DNA from: an uncultured bacterium
GTDB lineage: Bacteria; Planctomycetota; UBA1135; GCA-002686595
Direction: 5' to 3'
NCBI GenBank assembly: GCA_913058555.1
Contig: CAJXRJ010000065.1
Coordinates: 1-17,161, forward strand
DNA length: 17,161 nucleotides
Shown here: one piece after another, positions 8,601 through 16,127 of the stretch
How the letters are laid out: each line of letters starts with the position of its first letter
How positions within the stretch are numbered: the first letter of the stretch is position 1
The notes under the pieces: model-generated
What the model was told of the DNA's origin: nothing
The model's database searches: none
What the model saw: only the letters and a program-made list of their open reading frames with translations
Program-made: the position numbers and the translations under genes

Positions 8601-9999
8601 TCTTGAGTAGCGAGCCCAGCTCACCGGCGAGCTCCATCTCGTCGACCATCTTTTTGAAGAGGTCGCCCAACACCGCCGGCTTCAAGCTGGCGGCAAACTC
8701 GGCAACCAGCTCGGCATCGCCCGGCATGGGCTCGGCCACTACAATATTAGTCTTGGTGATAGGCGGCCGCTGGGCGCGATCCACCTCGAATTGGCTGTAG
8801 GCCCGCTGGGCGCGCATCCACAGAGCCAGAGCCGCGATTTGAGCCGCGCGAGGGTCGATGTCCACGCCATGCAGGTTGTGCCGCAAGATTAGCTCGGGCA
8901 TGGCGCGGCGTAGATCGTCGATGCTGCCGTAGTCGGCCCACAGTTGGGTGCCCGTCTCGATGAAGGCCGCAGCCGATGCATCGGCCCAGGCCTCCTCGTA
9001 AATCGGTATGAGAAGGTCGAAGGTGTAGAGCAGGAAATGCCCTGAGCCACAGGCCGGGTCGAGGATGCGCAAGTCCCGCGGGTCCTTCTTGGCGCGGAAG
9101 GAAACTTGCACCGCCTGCTGGAGCAGCTCTTGTTTGCTGAGCTCGCTGTCGTCGGCGTCAGACTTTGGAGCTGACTCGCCCTCGAATAGAAAGACTTCGT
9201 TGGGCCGACGGACCAGGTAGTCGAGTTGGGCGAGCTGGGTGTCGCCCTGCATCATCTCGTACCAGGTACGGCCCAGAGTGTTGTCGGTCAGGAATTGGAC
9301 CACGTAGCGGGGCGTGAAGAACTGGTTGCGGACGGCGAGCTCACGGCTGTTGCGCGGTGCCTGGCTCTCCTCACGCATCCTCGACCGCTCTTCATCGCCA
9401 TTGAAGTACTGATAGATCCAGCCGATGGTCTCGTCTTCAGCCCACGCGCTTGAAAGCTCGGGGGCATTCAGGATCTTGAGCAGGTCGTGCAAGGCCTGGC
9501 GCCGGACCCAGAGGAGGCTGGCCGGGTCGCGCCGGTCGAAAAGGACGCGCACCTCGCGACCGATCTCGTCGAAGAGGGACTCGATGTACAGGCGGTAGCC
9601 GTGGTCGGGGAGCTGGATGAGGCCGGGGGCGAGGCCGGTAAACTCCTTGAAGCCGCTGGACTGGTCGCCCTGGGAGACGCTCTCCAGGACGAGGCCGCGG
9701 GCCTCGAGCATCTTGACGGCGACGAAGCGGTTGAGGGTCGTGAAGGCGGCTTCGCGTAGGTAGGACTGGACAGCCTCGGGCTTCTTCTCCCCGCCGGCTT
9801 CCAGGTGCCCGATCGTTGCGACCAGCTTTTTCCACAGGGCCCGCTGGTGCGCGTCGAGGTGGTCGCCGGGCTCGGAGGGAATCATTCCGTCGAGGCGAAG
9901 GTCGAAGGTGCCCTCGAGCTGCTCGCCGTACTCGTCCTCGATGAGCGCCCGCGCGGCTTGGGTGGCGCGCTGAAGGCGGTTGCGGGTGTCCTTGTTCAT
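5695..9999 (-). CDS. pglX: PglX, BREX adenine-specific DNA methyltransferase
   Basis: The 1434-residue product starts with the conserved BREX PglX N-terminus. It has a motif X-like NQFFTPRYVVQFL (225-237), SAM-binding motif I DPACGSGHF (314-322) and catalytic motif IV NPPF (551-554), so it is an N6-adenine methyltransferase of the gamma-class type IIL/PglX group. It marks host DNA, and in characterised BREX systems it is also needed for phage exclusion. The region after NPPF to about residue 1100 should hold target recognition; its DNA is clearly lower in GC than the rest of the gene. The C-terminus carries a Lys/Arg-rich linker (about 1332-1345) and a small winged-helix-like domain (about 1366-1430, ending GQKRGTRYHL), which makes the protein longer than the roughly 1200 residues usual for PglX. 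The ATG is 19 bases after the brxC stop, behind a C9 run; the only ribosome-site-like bases (AGAGG, 10016-10020) are 16 bases from the ATG. Confidence 0.95.
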   Translation of the reverse strand: MNKDTRNRLQRATQAARALIEDEYGEQLEGTFDLRLDGMIPSEPGDHLDAHQRALWKKLVATIGHLEAGGEKKPEAVQSYLREAAFTTLNRFVAVKMLEARGLVLESVSQGDQSSGFKEFTGLAPGLIQLPDHGYRLYIESLFDEIGREVRVLFDRRDPASLLWVRRQALHDLLKILNAPELSSAWAEDETIGWIYQYFNGDEERSRMREESQAPRNSRELAVRNQFFTPRYVVQFLTDNTLGRTWYEMMQGDTQLAQLDYLVRRPNEVFLFEGESAPKSDADDSELSKQELLQQAVQVSFRAKKDPRDLRILDPACGSGHFLLYTFDLLIPIYEEAWADASAAAFIETGTQLWADYGSIDDLRRAMPELILRHNLHGVDIDPRAAQIAALALWMRAQRAYSQFEVDRAQRPPITKTNIVVAEPMPGDAELVAEFAASLKPAVLGDLFKKMVDEMELAGELGSLLKIEESIAKAVEKAEEAHAQEGLFAEKIEGKDFWDTADEKIIAALGSFAESAAGAGGVRRQLFAGDAAQGVAFIELMRKRFDAVLMNPPFGAPSEGSLPYFRRRYSVASDNLYVAFLTAAMQFTIHSGRIGALTDRSWLNKRYYGDFRRQELIPLRRLELLADLGAGVLDANVEVAAHTYTPGSGRTSFLNLLTALDKEARLRSAAASPESWSSHDIRTFKRFPDAAFVYDLAPTLTRSFDAGQCVSDVAFKSFGGLKAGSSTHLFRLHWEVPQVSLTTREWAYFQNGSPYCPYYYGTKYVVRCDEMSWATVRAYPSSRTTNSELYFRAGLFYGKRTDWMYAYVGGAGQVPSMEGHLITSHRQEDIWRNLLIVNSSVYQEVANHLCGQHKYAGYVNPIRMEIDRFPDWELKIKAVVARLLSLDYGNELSPLFVRPKSVDIQRNSHGGLLVFQQVAEWREGIANAANQVREDYDRVVEQEFQWAGRDRRAPASVDYVRHLFGESNSPALEAKVLISYLVGVAFGRWSIAAANSNFAPPLNADFALRPIPTTPFASGEDHRDWASGGLAATSIAEQEHRGIQHFLVLDAGHEDDAVRLMQDCGTEVLASKSTELLRVAVEHIAKTTSVSDLRGWLATGFFSDHVERYSRGKLKAPIYWQLATPSASYSVWCYYHRLTRDTFFRVANDYVTPKVDHEERKLNTLHQEAGPDPSSKQRKEIDAQDTLVAELRTFLTEVKRIAPLWNPNLNDGAIINFAPLWRLVPQHKTWQRECKSAWDKLCKGNYDWAHLAMHLWPERVAPKCAKDRILAIAHGLEGVFWCEDEDGKWQPKKVSDEEVADLVAERTSPAVKVALKSLLEAPAPSTGRGHAPRRKKATTRRTKAAAPSTVPAEPLEREPRQNTSERSIDATVLDQIRSAIATLGDSADRSDILDTAGLSVSQWTPAIDALLADGSVTKTGQKRGTRYHLAKNPS

Positions 10000-10001
10000 G
10001 T

Positions 10002-10010
10002 GGGGGGGGG
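10002..10010 (-). repeat. C9 homopolymer in the brxC-pglX gap
   Basis: The coding strand reads TAG (brxC stop), AGGCTACA, nine C residues, AC, ATG (pglX). The tract fills the spacer between the only Shine-Dalgarno-like bases (AGAGG, overlapping the brxC stop) and the pglX start. Length changes would alter that spacing without changing any protein. A run of this length is prone to slippage, and also to read error. Confidence 0.9.
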
Positions 10011-10018
10011 TGTAGCCT

Positions 10019-13000
10019 CTACTGAACCAGGACTTTGTTGCCGGCTGCGATGAGCTCGAGGCAGCGGTCTCGCAGGCCGCCTAGGGCCTGGTCGAGTTGC
10101 TCCTCGGTTTCGATGCCGCCGACGAAGTAGCTGGATGCAGCCACCGGCTCAATGCGGTTGCCGTCGACGATTTCATGGAGCTTCTGGATGGCGGAGGAAA
10201 GGCGGCCGGTGCAGGCGTCCGTATCGGAGCGCATCTGTGGGATAGCTACCGAATCGGGGACCACCGCGTTGGCCAGAGCCACGAGGGAGGACTGCAGCTT
10301 CTGTTGCTGGCCCTCTTCAAGGTCGGGCCACCCGGGTGTGGAATGGAGCTGTTCTACGGCGGCTTCGTAGGCATCCGCGCGAGCGGTGGCGGCGGCGCCG
10401 TGGCGCTCGCGGTAGTCCTCCTCAAGAGCCCGGGCGTGTTGGTCGATGGCGGCGAGGTCCTTAAAGAAGGTCTCCTTCTGCATCAGGTCAGCGAGCTTGG
10501 AGGCTTGGTCCTCCAGGCCTTCTGCGAGGTCGGGCTCTTTCTCCAGGAACGGCCACAGCCCGTTCAAGGCCTTCCGGGCTCTTCGGACGTCCTCAAGCCG
10601 CGTTTCCGTGAGGGCCTGCGAGAGCTCCTTGCTGCGCTTGATGGCTTCCTTCAGCTCCTTGTGTGAGGCGTTGAAGGTCTGTACGGCGTTGTCGGCCTTG
10701 CCGCCGCGGATCACGCGCATCTGGTCGATGGCCGTGCGCAAGATGTCGCTACCAGGCAATCGATGGTCGCGGAGTAGGCCGTGCGCCTCTTCGATCCCGG
10801 GCTCTACCGACCCCAAGGCGTCCCGGATGCTGCTGGCGACGGCCGCGGAGCTCGAGATGTCAGGCATCTGCTTGCCGAATGCCGCTTCGAAGGCATGGGA
10901 CGCGTCGGCCCAGTCCGACATCGTCGTCTCATCTTTGCGGGGGCGGAACGAGGCTTGTCGGAAGAGGTTGTTGTTGCCGAAGGTGTTGCGTGCCTCCAGA
11001 GAGACGGCGGCCTCGATGACCTGGCTTTGGCTGGTTGCTTCGAGCTTGCCTGCACGCAGCAGGGACACCACGAAGATCCGGACGACGTCGAACTCCCAAC
11101 CGAAGGGCTGCTTGGTGAAGTCGTCGACAAGGAAACGGCCGGTCGCGACCTCGCCGTAGCTGGTTCGGTTCTCGATTCGTGCCAGGACTTCAGCGAGGGG
11201 GCCCTCTTCCGTGTTGAAGACCGGCTGGCCGCCCTGGTCGCGGACGAGGTGCAGGTCGGTGAAAACCTGGGTGAGGCCGAGCAGCTTCTCGGTGGTCATT
11301 AGGGCCTCGAGGTCCTGCTTCTTGACGCGGGCGGCTGCCTCTTCGAATCGATCGAAAACCTCGGGCAGGGCCTGTGCCAGGATGTTGCAGGCGGCGCGGT
11401 CTACGCTCGTGACTCCGCTCCCTGGGCTCCGGTCGTTGCCCCGGAAGTACACGGTCCCTGTGAGTAGAGACTGCTTCAGGAGTCGACGGAGTTCATCTTG
11501 GTGGCGACGCAGTCGCAGCTTCTCTTCCGCTACGAGAGCTCCCTCCGTCTTGGTTTGGGCCCCGCGCTCTCTGCGGGATAGGATCTCCTTGGAGCGGTGA
11601 ATCTCGACGGTCTGGCGATCGATGGCCTCATCGAGGCTTGCAACCCACAAGACGGCCTGGAGCTCAGACCGACTTCGCTTACGCGCTTCTTCCAGGCGCT
11701 CCGTGGCGTCCTGGCCGGCCTCGGCGAGTGTTAGGTGCACCGCAATGTCGCCGTCCACGACTTGGCGCCCGCCGAGGTGCAGGCCAGCCTTGAACGGCTT
11801 GACGTCGAGGAGGTTGTGTTGCGGCTGGGGCTGCCAGAGCGACGTGATGATCTCGGCGTGGAGGCGATGGACGTCGCCGGGCTTGGGCTGAAGGGAGGCC
11901 CGTTGGCGCTCCCAATCATCCTCGGCAGGCGTCGGGATGCGGTATCCGTCGTCGCCGTGCCGGACCATGTGGGCTCGCTCTAGCGCTTCGAGGGCGGCCT
12001 TGACCTCGGCTAGGCGGGAGTCCGCGTCGACGGCGGGGTGCAGTGCGGCCGCGATGTTCTCCGGCGTGCGGTGGATACTGCGCACGTACTGGAGCAAGCA
12101 GATTGCTTTCGCCACGGGCTGAGCGAGTGCATGATCGACCTTCTCGCCAATGTCGTCGATCTTGCCGCGAACCTCGCTGGCGATATTTCCTGAGACGAGG
12201 TCATAGATCTGATCCACGCGCGCCAGGGCGCCGACGTCTTGCGAGGCCAAGTCCACGTCAGGGTGGATCAGGAGCTGCTGTGCGAGCTTGATGATCGTTC
12301 TGTTGGCACCGCCGACGTGTTTGCTAGCACCACCTTGGGTTCGCAGACCCGAAACGACCTGGATGATGAGGTCGATCTGATAGGGCAGCAGGGGGTAGAG
12401 GTCGGCGAAGTTCTCGGTCTCCAGCTCGGGTAGCTTGATGTCTGCGGTGAGCTTCGTGTTGCCGGTGATTCGTCCCCGGTGCGTGGAGAACAGCTCACGC
12501 AACGTCGTTTCGGCAGCTGCGTTCTTGGAGAGGACACGCTTGCTGGTTACTTCGGAGATGTCCGCTGGCTCAAGGTGGACCTGCAAAGGGAACCGGTCCA
12601 TGAGTCGGGCGAGTTCAACCCGCTTGTCATCGAGGCCTCCGACGAGCTCGGTGAGCTTCTCCTGCGACGTAACGATGAGCCACATTTTGCCGCGACCTAC
12701 TCGACCGAGGTTTTGAACCACGGCTTGGAGATCGAGCATCTTCTGAACATCGCGGGCGACGAACTGGCCAACCTCGTCCACGACGAAGATCAGCGTCTTG
12801 TCGGGGCAGCGGCGGGCCATCAGCTCGATGCCGCGCTTGGCGAGGTGGCCGGGGCTGATATCCGCACGCTTCATGGCCGACTCGCGCCAGCTGTCCGCAG
12901 TCGTGTAGGTGTCGGAGTCCAGCTCGTGCATGACACGACTGGCCTGCTGCACTGCGATAGCGATCAAGCCCTTGCCTTCGTCCCAAGGCTTCCCGAACGT

Positions 13001-13555
13001 CTCCTGATACATGGCCTTGAAGGCCTCGAGAGTCCCGGCCTCTTCGAGCGTGATTTCCAGCTCCGACAAGTCGAGATCCTTTGCGTATCCCAGGCTCTGA
13101 AGGAAGAGCCTGTACATGATCTCGGTGATGCTCTGGTTCCCGTTCCGAATGCCGCGGTCCGTGGAGACGTCGAAGATGACCGCCTCGGTCGGGATCTTCT
13201 CTGCGATCGTGTGGAGCAGCACCGCTTCCTTCGAGTCGCCAATCTGCTTAGCGAGAAGGTGCCCCGCTCCCTCGCCGAGGATGGAGCGGTTCTCAAGAGC
13301 GAGTCCGAGGTTCTTGGCGAAGCTGGACTTACCGGAGCCGAAGAAGCCGGAGACCCAGACGCCCACACCTTCGTGGGGCTTGTTCGGTGTCTCCGCATAG
13401 GCCTCGAGGATCTCTCCCAGGCGGTCGCGAATAGAGTCCGTGACGACGTATTCACTGAGCTCGTCACGAATGATCTGCTCGTCGTCTTGGTCAACCTTGA
13501 TCACCTCCTCGATACGTCGGGAGATGTCGTTGGCGAAAAGGTCTTGGATCGTCAT
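10019..13555 (-). CDS. brxC: BrxC, BREX P-loop ATPase
   Basis: The 1178-residue product starts at ATG 13555 (MTIQDLFANDISRR), the family's usual N-terminus. A longer frame reaches 13603 but overlaps brxB and adds 16 unconserved residues. GAGG 8 bases before the ATG is a good ribosome site, and the gene begins 10 bases after the brxB stop. Walker A is GFFGSGKSS (70-78) and Walker B LIFVVDE (255-261). The rest is a long helical region, with probable coiled-coil segments in the last 400 residues. BrxC (also called PglY in other types) is the large ATPase present in BREX systems and is essential for defence; the role of nucleotide hydrolysis is not known in detail. Length matches the family, and no frameshift is seen. 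Confidence 0.95.
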   Translation of the reverse strand: MTIQDLFANDISRRIEEVIKVDQDDEQIIRDELSEYVVTDSIRDRLGEILEAYAETPNKPHEGVGVWVSGFFGSGKSSFAKNLGLALENRSILGEGAGHLLAKQIGDSKEAVLLHTIAEKIPTEAVIFDVSTDRGIRNGNQSITEIMYRLFLQSLGYAKDLDLSELEITLEEAGTLEAFKAMYQETFGKPWDEGKGLIAIAVQQASRVMHELDSDTYTTADSWRESAMKRADISPGHLAKRGIELMARRCPDKTLIFVVDEVGQFVARDVQKMLDLQAVVQNLGRVGRGKMWLIVTSQEKLTELVGGLDDKRVELARLMDRFPLQVHLEPADISEVTSKRVLSKNAAAETTLRELFSTHRGRITGNTKLTADIKLPELETENFADLYPLLPYQIDLIIQVVSGLRTQGGASKHVGGANRTIIKLAQQLLIHPDVDLASQDVGALARVDQIYDLVSGNIASEVRGKIDDIGEKVDHALAQPVAKAICLLQYVRSIHRTPENIAAALHPAVDADSRLAEVKAALEALERAHMVRHGDDGYRIPTPAEDDWERQRASLQPKPGDVHRLHAEIITSLWQPQPQHNLLDVKPFKAGLHLGGRQVVDGDIAVHLTLAEAGQDATERLEEARKRSRSELQAVLWVASLDEAIDRQTVEIHRSKEILSRRERGAQTKTEGALVAEEKLRLRRHQDELRRLLKQSLLTGTVYFRGNDRSPGSGVTSVDRAACNILAQALPEVFDRFEEAAARVKKQDLEALMTTEKLLGLTQVFTDLHLVRDQGGQPVFNTEEGPLAEVLARIENRTSYGEVATGRFLVDDFTKQPFGWEFDVVRIFVVSLLRAGKLEATSQSQVIEAAVSLEARNTFGNNNLFRQASFRPRKDETTMSDWADASHAFEAAFGKQMPDISSSAAVASSIRDALGSVEPGIEEAHGLLRDHRLPGSDILRTAIDQMRVIRGGKADNAVQTFNASHKELKEAIKRSKELSQALTETRLEDVRRARKALNGLWPFLEKEPDLAEGLEDQASKLADLMQKETFFKDLAAIDQHARALEEDYRERHGAAATARADAYEAAVEQLHSTPGWPDLEEGQQQKLQSSLVALANAVVPDSVAIPQMRSDTDACTGRLSSAIQKLHEIVDGNRIEPVAASSYFVGGIETEEQLDQALGGLRDRCLELIAAGNKVLVQ

Positions 13556-13565
13556 CGCATCAGCC

Positions 13566-14144
13566 TCAATAGATCTTGGGGCGGTAGTTGTGCTCGGCAT
13601 CAAGGACGCCCATGAATCGCAGGCCGGCGGCGCCGTCGAGCTCTCCCGGGTAGAAGAGGACCGCTGGGACCGCGACTTTGCCCTTCAACTGCTCGAGGAG
13701 CGAGGAGGTGCGGTAGACGGGGAAGAGAGCTCCGGCGCGAGTCAAGAAAACCACATCACGCAGGGGATCTGCGTCAGCCGGAATATGGGCGGCCACCAGC
13801 TCGTCGAGAGGCTGGTTGTGACTCAGGACTTCATGAATGGTCTCTACCGTGGCGTCGAGACCGACGGACTGCTCGGCTTGAGCCAGAGCTTCCGGTTCAA
13901 GCCCGACGGCTATCAGCGCTTCCTGCAGGCAGGCGGATAGCGAGATGGAGGTAACTCGCTTGCCTGACTGCTCTAGCCGTGTCCTAAGGCGCGCCAACTC
14001 TTGCCGCAGATCGAATTCATCTTCCGGCGGGTAGCGGAAGATGGCGTAGGGCATGTCGTGGTACGCGCTAATGGCTGGGCGCGGATCAGCAAGCTGGAGC
14101 ACCGGCTCCAGTTGATCTACCAGTCGCTTCTTCCAATCGCTCAT
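13566..14144 (-). CDS. brxB: BrxB, BREX protein (DUF1788)
   Basis: The 192-residue product begins MSDWKKRLVDQLEPVL and ends with the DUF1788 signature FYPGELDG, GLRFMGVL and YRPKIY (164-192). The protein is small and soluble with no membrane segment. Its molecular role is unknown, but it is a conserved core gene of types 1, 5 and 6. I chose ATG 14144 because it overlaps the brxA stop as ATGA and has AGGGAG about 9 bases upstream. The frame can be extended two codons to a TTG at 14150, which is less likely. Confidence 0.92.
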   Translation of the reverse strand: MSDWKKRLVDQLEPVLQLADPRPAISAYHDMPYAIFRYPPEDEFDLRQELARLRTRLEQSGKRVTSISLSACLQEALIAVGLEPEALAQAEQSVGLDATVETIHEVLSHNQPLDELVAAHIPADADPLRDVVFLTRAGALFPVYRTSSLLEQLKGKVAVPAVLFYPGELDGAAGLRFMGVLDAEHNYRPKIY

Positions 14145-14926
14145 GCGCAAAGCTCCCTTGCGTAGTCAGCCAAACTCTCATGGGGCAGCTTGAGCTCGAT
14201 CAGGCTTCCGGCCACCTGGTAATGAACCCGATTGAACTGGTGTAGGCGCAGGAGCTCCCGGTCTACATCACTCGCGTCCATCAGGAACATCTGCCAGTCC
14301 TCGGCATCGACGACGCGCCGGGCGTTAGGTTCAGATTCGGCCAACGCGTACAGGAGATAGAGGAAGCTCTCAGTTGGAAGGTGGTACGAGGCGAACTCTC
14401 GGTACGCCGTCCCGGTGAGCAGACCAAAGTCCGTCGCGATCCGAAGCAGGCCTGAAGCGACCCGCTCGGTCGTGGATTCCGACCATTGGCCGGACCACTC
14501 GATGCCTTTGCGTTTGCCCAGGGTGGCGAGGTAAGTCGCGACATCGTCCGTGTGGAGACGGTACGAGCCCTTCACGAAGTGTGGATAGACCCAATGAATG
14601 AGGAAGTCGCGCAGTAGGAACTCATCGCGGGTCATGTGGAACAAGAGGAGCGGATTCCAAACATCAGGTCTACAGCCGGCAAGCGCGAGATCAACGAGTG
14701 GCCGATCGCGACCTCCTGGATCGAAACGCCGGTTGATGACCTTCGCGACATCACGAGCCCAGTGAGCGCTCGTGGCCCCAAAGCTGTTCTCTTCTCGAAC
14801 GCGGCGGAGGTTCTCGAATTTGCTCTGCTCCGAGTCCCAGTCGCGAAACACGGCGTATGTCTCCTCGATCAAGGATCCCTTGATGATGGTGAAGGAGGAA
14901 ACGACCTTGGATCGAGACGCCGTCAC
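14141..14926 (-). CDS. brxA: BrxA, BREX protein (DUF1819)
   Basis: The 261-residue product is DUF1819/BrxA-like. The recognisable part is the C-terminal half: WSESTTERVASGLLRIATDFGLL (148-170), a FLYLLYAL helix (188-195), DAEDWQMFLM (207-216) and the end region VAGSLIELKLPHESLADYA (238-256). BrxA is a small helical protein associated with DNA binding in characterised BREX systems. The start is GTG 14926, overlapping the brxE stop as GTGA, with GAGGAGAG just upstream. The open frame continues 85 codons upstream to 15181, but that part is antisense-like Arg-rich sequence lying inside brxE, so it is not coding. The brxB start overlaps its stop. Confidence 0.9.
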   Translation of the reverse strand: MTASRSKVVSSFTIIKGSLIEETYAVFRDWDSEQSKFENLRRVREENSFGATSAHWARDVAKVINRRFDPGGRDRPLVDLALAGCRPDVWNPLLLFHMTRDEFLLRDFLIHWVYPHFVKGSYRLHTDDVATYLATLGKRKGIEWSGQWSESTTERVASGLLRIATDFGLLTGTAYREFASYHLPTESFLYLLYALAESEPNARRVVDAEDWQMFLMDASDVDRELLRLHQFNRVHYQVAGSLIELKLPHESLADYARELCA

Positions 14927-15498
14927 GAGCTCTCCTCGAGTCGGGCGTAGGGCACGGCGGGTTGGCCAGGCTCGCCGCGGGCGAAGCCACCGGCTAGCAG
15001 GGTGAGGATCTCGTCGTTGGGCTCGTAGCTGCCGGAGATAGGAACGGCGCGGCTCTCGGCCGAGCGCTTCATCTTCTTTACGGTCTCGACCTGAGTGCCC
15101 GAGATCAGGTCGAGCTGTGCCAGCGCGGCGAGCAGGTCTTCGCCGGTCTGAGCCGCGACCGCTTCGAAGACGGGAGTCCACGACTCTTCCTCATCAAGCC
15201 AGGCCTGCCAGTGCTCCTGGAATTGCTCTTCGAGCTCAGCCGGAAGATCCCAGAGCGTCATGCAGCCAGGAGGGTGGAAGAGCTCGCGGCAACGACTCCG
15301 AGCAACCTCGAAGACGATGCGTGCTTGGGTGAACCTGTGCGTGGCGGGGAAGCCGCGCTTGAGCACGACGGCGCCTCGCCGGCCGAGCACGCCCTGGGTG
15401 TTCCACCATCGCGCGGCATCCATCTCGCCGTGGCGAGCGACAACCAAGCGGAGCTTGAAGAGGCGACGAAGGTCGACCGTGCAGCCTGTTGAGCTCAT
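14923..15498 (-). CDS. brxE: BrxE-family protein
   Basis: The 191-residue product resembles BrxE, the marker gene of type 6 BREX. Features matching that family are LRLVVARHGEMD (16-27), WWNTQGVLGRRGAVVLKRGFP (31-51), a conserved His/Cys-containing FHPPGCMTLWDLP (74-86), and a C-terminal FARGEPGQPAVPYAR (172-186). No enzyme motif or membrane segment is visible, and the biochemical role of BrxE is unknown. The ATG overlaps the HTH-gene stop as ATGA and has a strong GGAGGAG ribosome site. Its stop overlaps the brxA GTG. Assignment is from sequence memory and context: first core gene of the operon, directly before brxA. Confidence 0.75.
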   Translation of the reverse strand: MSSTGCTVDLRRLFKLRLVVARHGEMDAARWWNTQGVLGRRGAVVLKRGFPATHRFTQARIVFEVARSRCRELFHPPGCMTLWDLPAELEEQFQEHWQAWLDEEESWTPVFEAVAAQTGEDLLAALAQLDLISGTQVETVKKMKRSAESRAVPISGSYEPNDEILTLLAGGFARGEPGQPAVPYARLEESS

Positions 15499-15710
15499 TG
15501 CTCCTCCGCCCCTTCACCCTTCGAGTCATTGTTGCCGTCGGCGCCACCCGCTCGGACCCACAAGTCCACCTCGGTCAGTTTGAACTTCCAGAGCCGACCG
15601 ATCTTGTGAGCTGGGAGCCCTCGCGTGTCAATCCAGCGATAGACAGAGTCCTTCGCGACTCCAAGGTGCTTGGCGACATCATCAACCGACACCCAGGGTT
15701 CGTTGCTCAT
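15495..15710 (-). CDS. Excisionase-family HTH DNA-binding protein
   Basis: The 71-residue product is nearly all one MerR-type/HTH_17 winged helix. WVSVDDVAKHLGV (6-18) and DSVYRWIDTRGLPAHKIGR (21-39) form the HTH and wing, and LWKFKLTEVDLWVRAGG (40-56) closes the domain, followed by an acidic tail. Such proteins bind DNA as small regulators or recombination directionality factors. Without an integrase nearby, and as first gene of the BREX operon, a regulatory role is the better inference. I chose Met at 15710 because the domain begins there and a weak CGGA lies 8 bases upstream. An in-frame ATG at 15758 would add 16 residues but has no ribosome site. The gene overlaps brxE by 4 bases. No WYL-type BrxR regulator, common in type 1 loci, is present. 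Confidence 0.85.
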   Translation of the reverse strand: MSNEPWVSVDDVAKHLGVAKDSVYRWIDTRGLPAHKIGRLWKFKLTEVDLWVRAGGADGNNDSKGEGAEEQ

Positions 15711-15770
15711 GTCCGGTTCCGCTCGGCGAAGCTGATTGGGCTCTTGGAGTCTTGCCATTTGAGAGTAGAA

Positions 15771-15782
15771 GCCCCGCGGGGC
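15771..15782. promoter_or_regulatory. 12-bp palindrome GCCCCGCGGGGC
   Basis: A perfect 12-base palindrome lies 12 bases upstream of the distal ATG (15758) and 60 bases upstream of the chosen start (15710) of the HTH gene. It would be in the 5' leader or near the transcription start, so it could be an operator or a short leader hairpin. Confidence 0.35.
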
Positions 15783-15804
15783 CTCCTTCGTGGGCAGACC
15801 CTAG

Positions 15805-15817
15805 CAGGTCAAACCTG
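15805..15817. promoter_or_regulatory. Palindrome CAGGTCAAACCTG, candidate operator
   Basis: CAGGT and ACCTG arms flank a 3-base centre, about 95 bases upstream of the HTH gene. The small size and position fit an operator for a dimeric regulator, possibly the HTH protein itself. No promoter boxes confirm it. Confidence 0.35.
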
Positions 15818-15831
15818 TCATTTGCATACAT

Positions 15832-15860
15832 AAGTCGCTCAGGATCGGCTCAAGTCGGTC
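15832..15860. repeat. Two 9-bp direct repeats 20 bp apart
   Basis: AAGTCGCTC (15832-15840) and AAGTCGGTC (15852-15860) differ at one base and are spaced 20 bases start to start, close to two helical turns. Excisionase-type proteins often bind direct repeats, so these are candidate sites for the neighbouring HTH protein. Chance is possible. Confidence 0.3.
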
Positions 15861-16127
15861 ATGGACAGCTCCAGTAGGTGAACGGCCTTGTCCTTCATCC
15901 CTTGCTGGGTGGAGGAGCTTCGGGAGCTGGCCCAGGGTCCGAAGGCCGCGAAACGGGTGAGGTAAGGCACGTTCCTCTCGCCCTCTCCCGGTATCTACCC
16001 GAGGTTGAAGGGCCCAGGGCTTGTTGCGCAACGGGCAGAAGATCCGCCCCAATGGGCACTTGCAAGACCCCCAGACGGCTAGGCAAGGGTTATGCAATGC
16101 TGGGTGAAGCTCAAGCACTGAGATAGC

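Noticed and set aside
12479..13615. 378-codon open frame on the plus strand opposite brxC
   Set aside because: It lies antisense to the conserved ATPase domain of BrxC, with His/Asp/Leu-rich composition typical of an antisense shadow.
14927..15181. 85-codon N-terminal extension of BrxA
   Set aside because: It lies wholly within brxE in another frame, is very Arg-rich, and the GTG at 14926 has a good ribosome site and a 4-base overlap.
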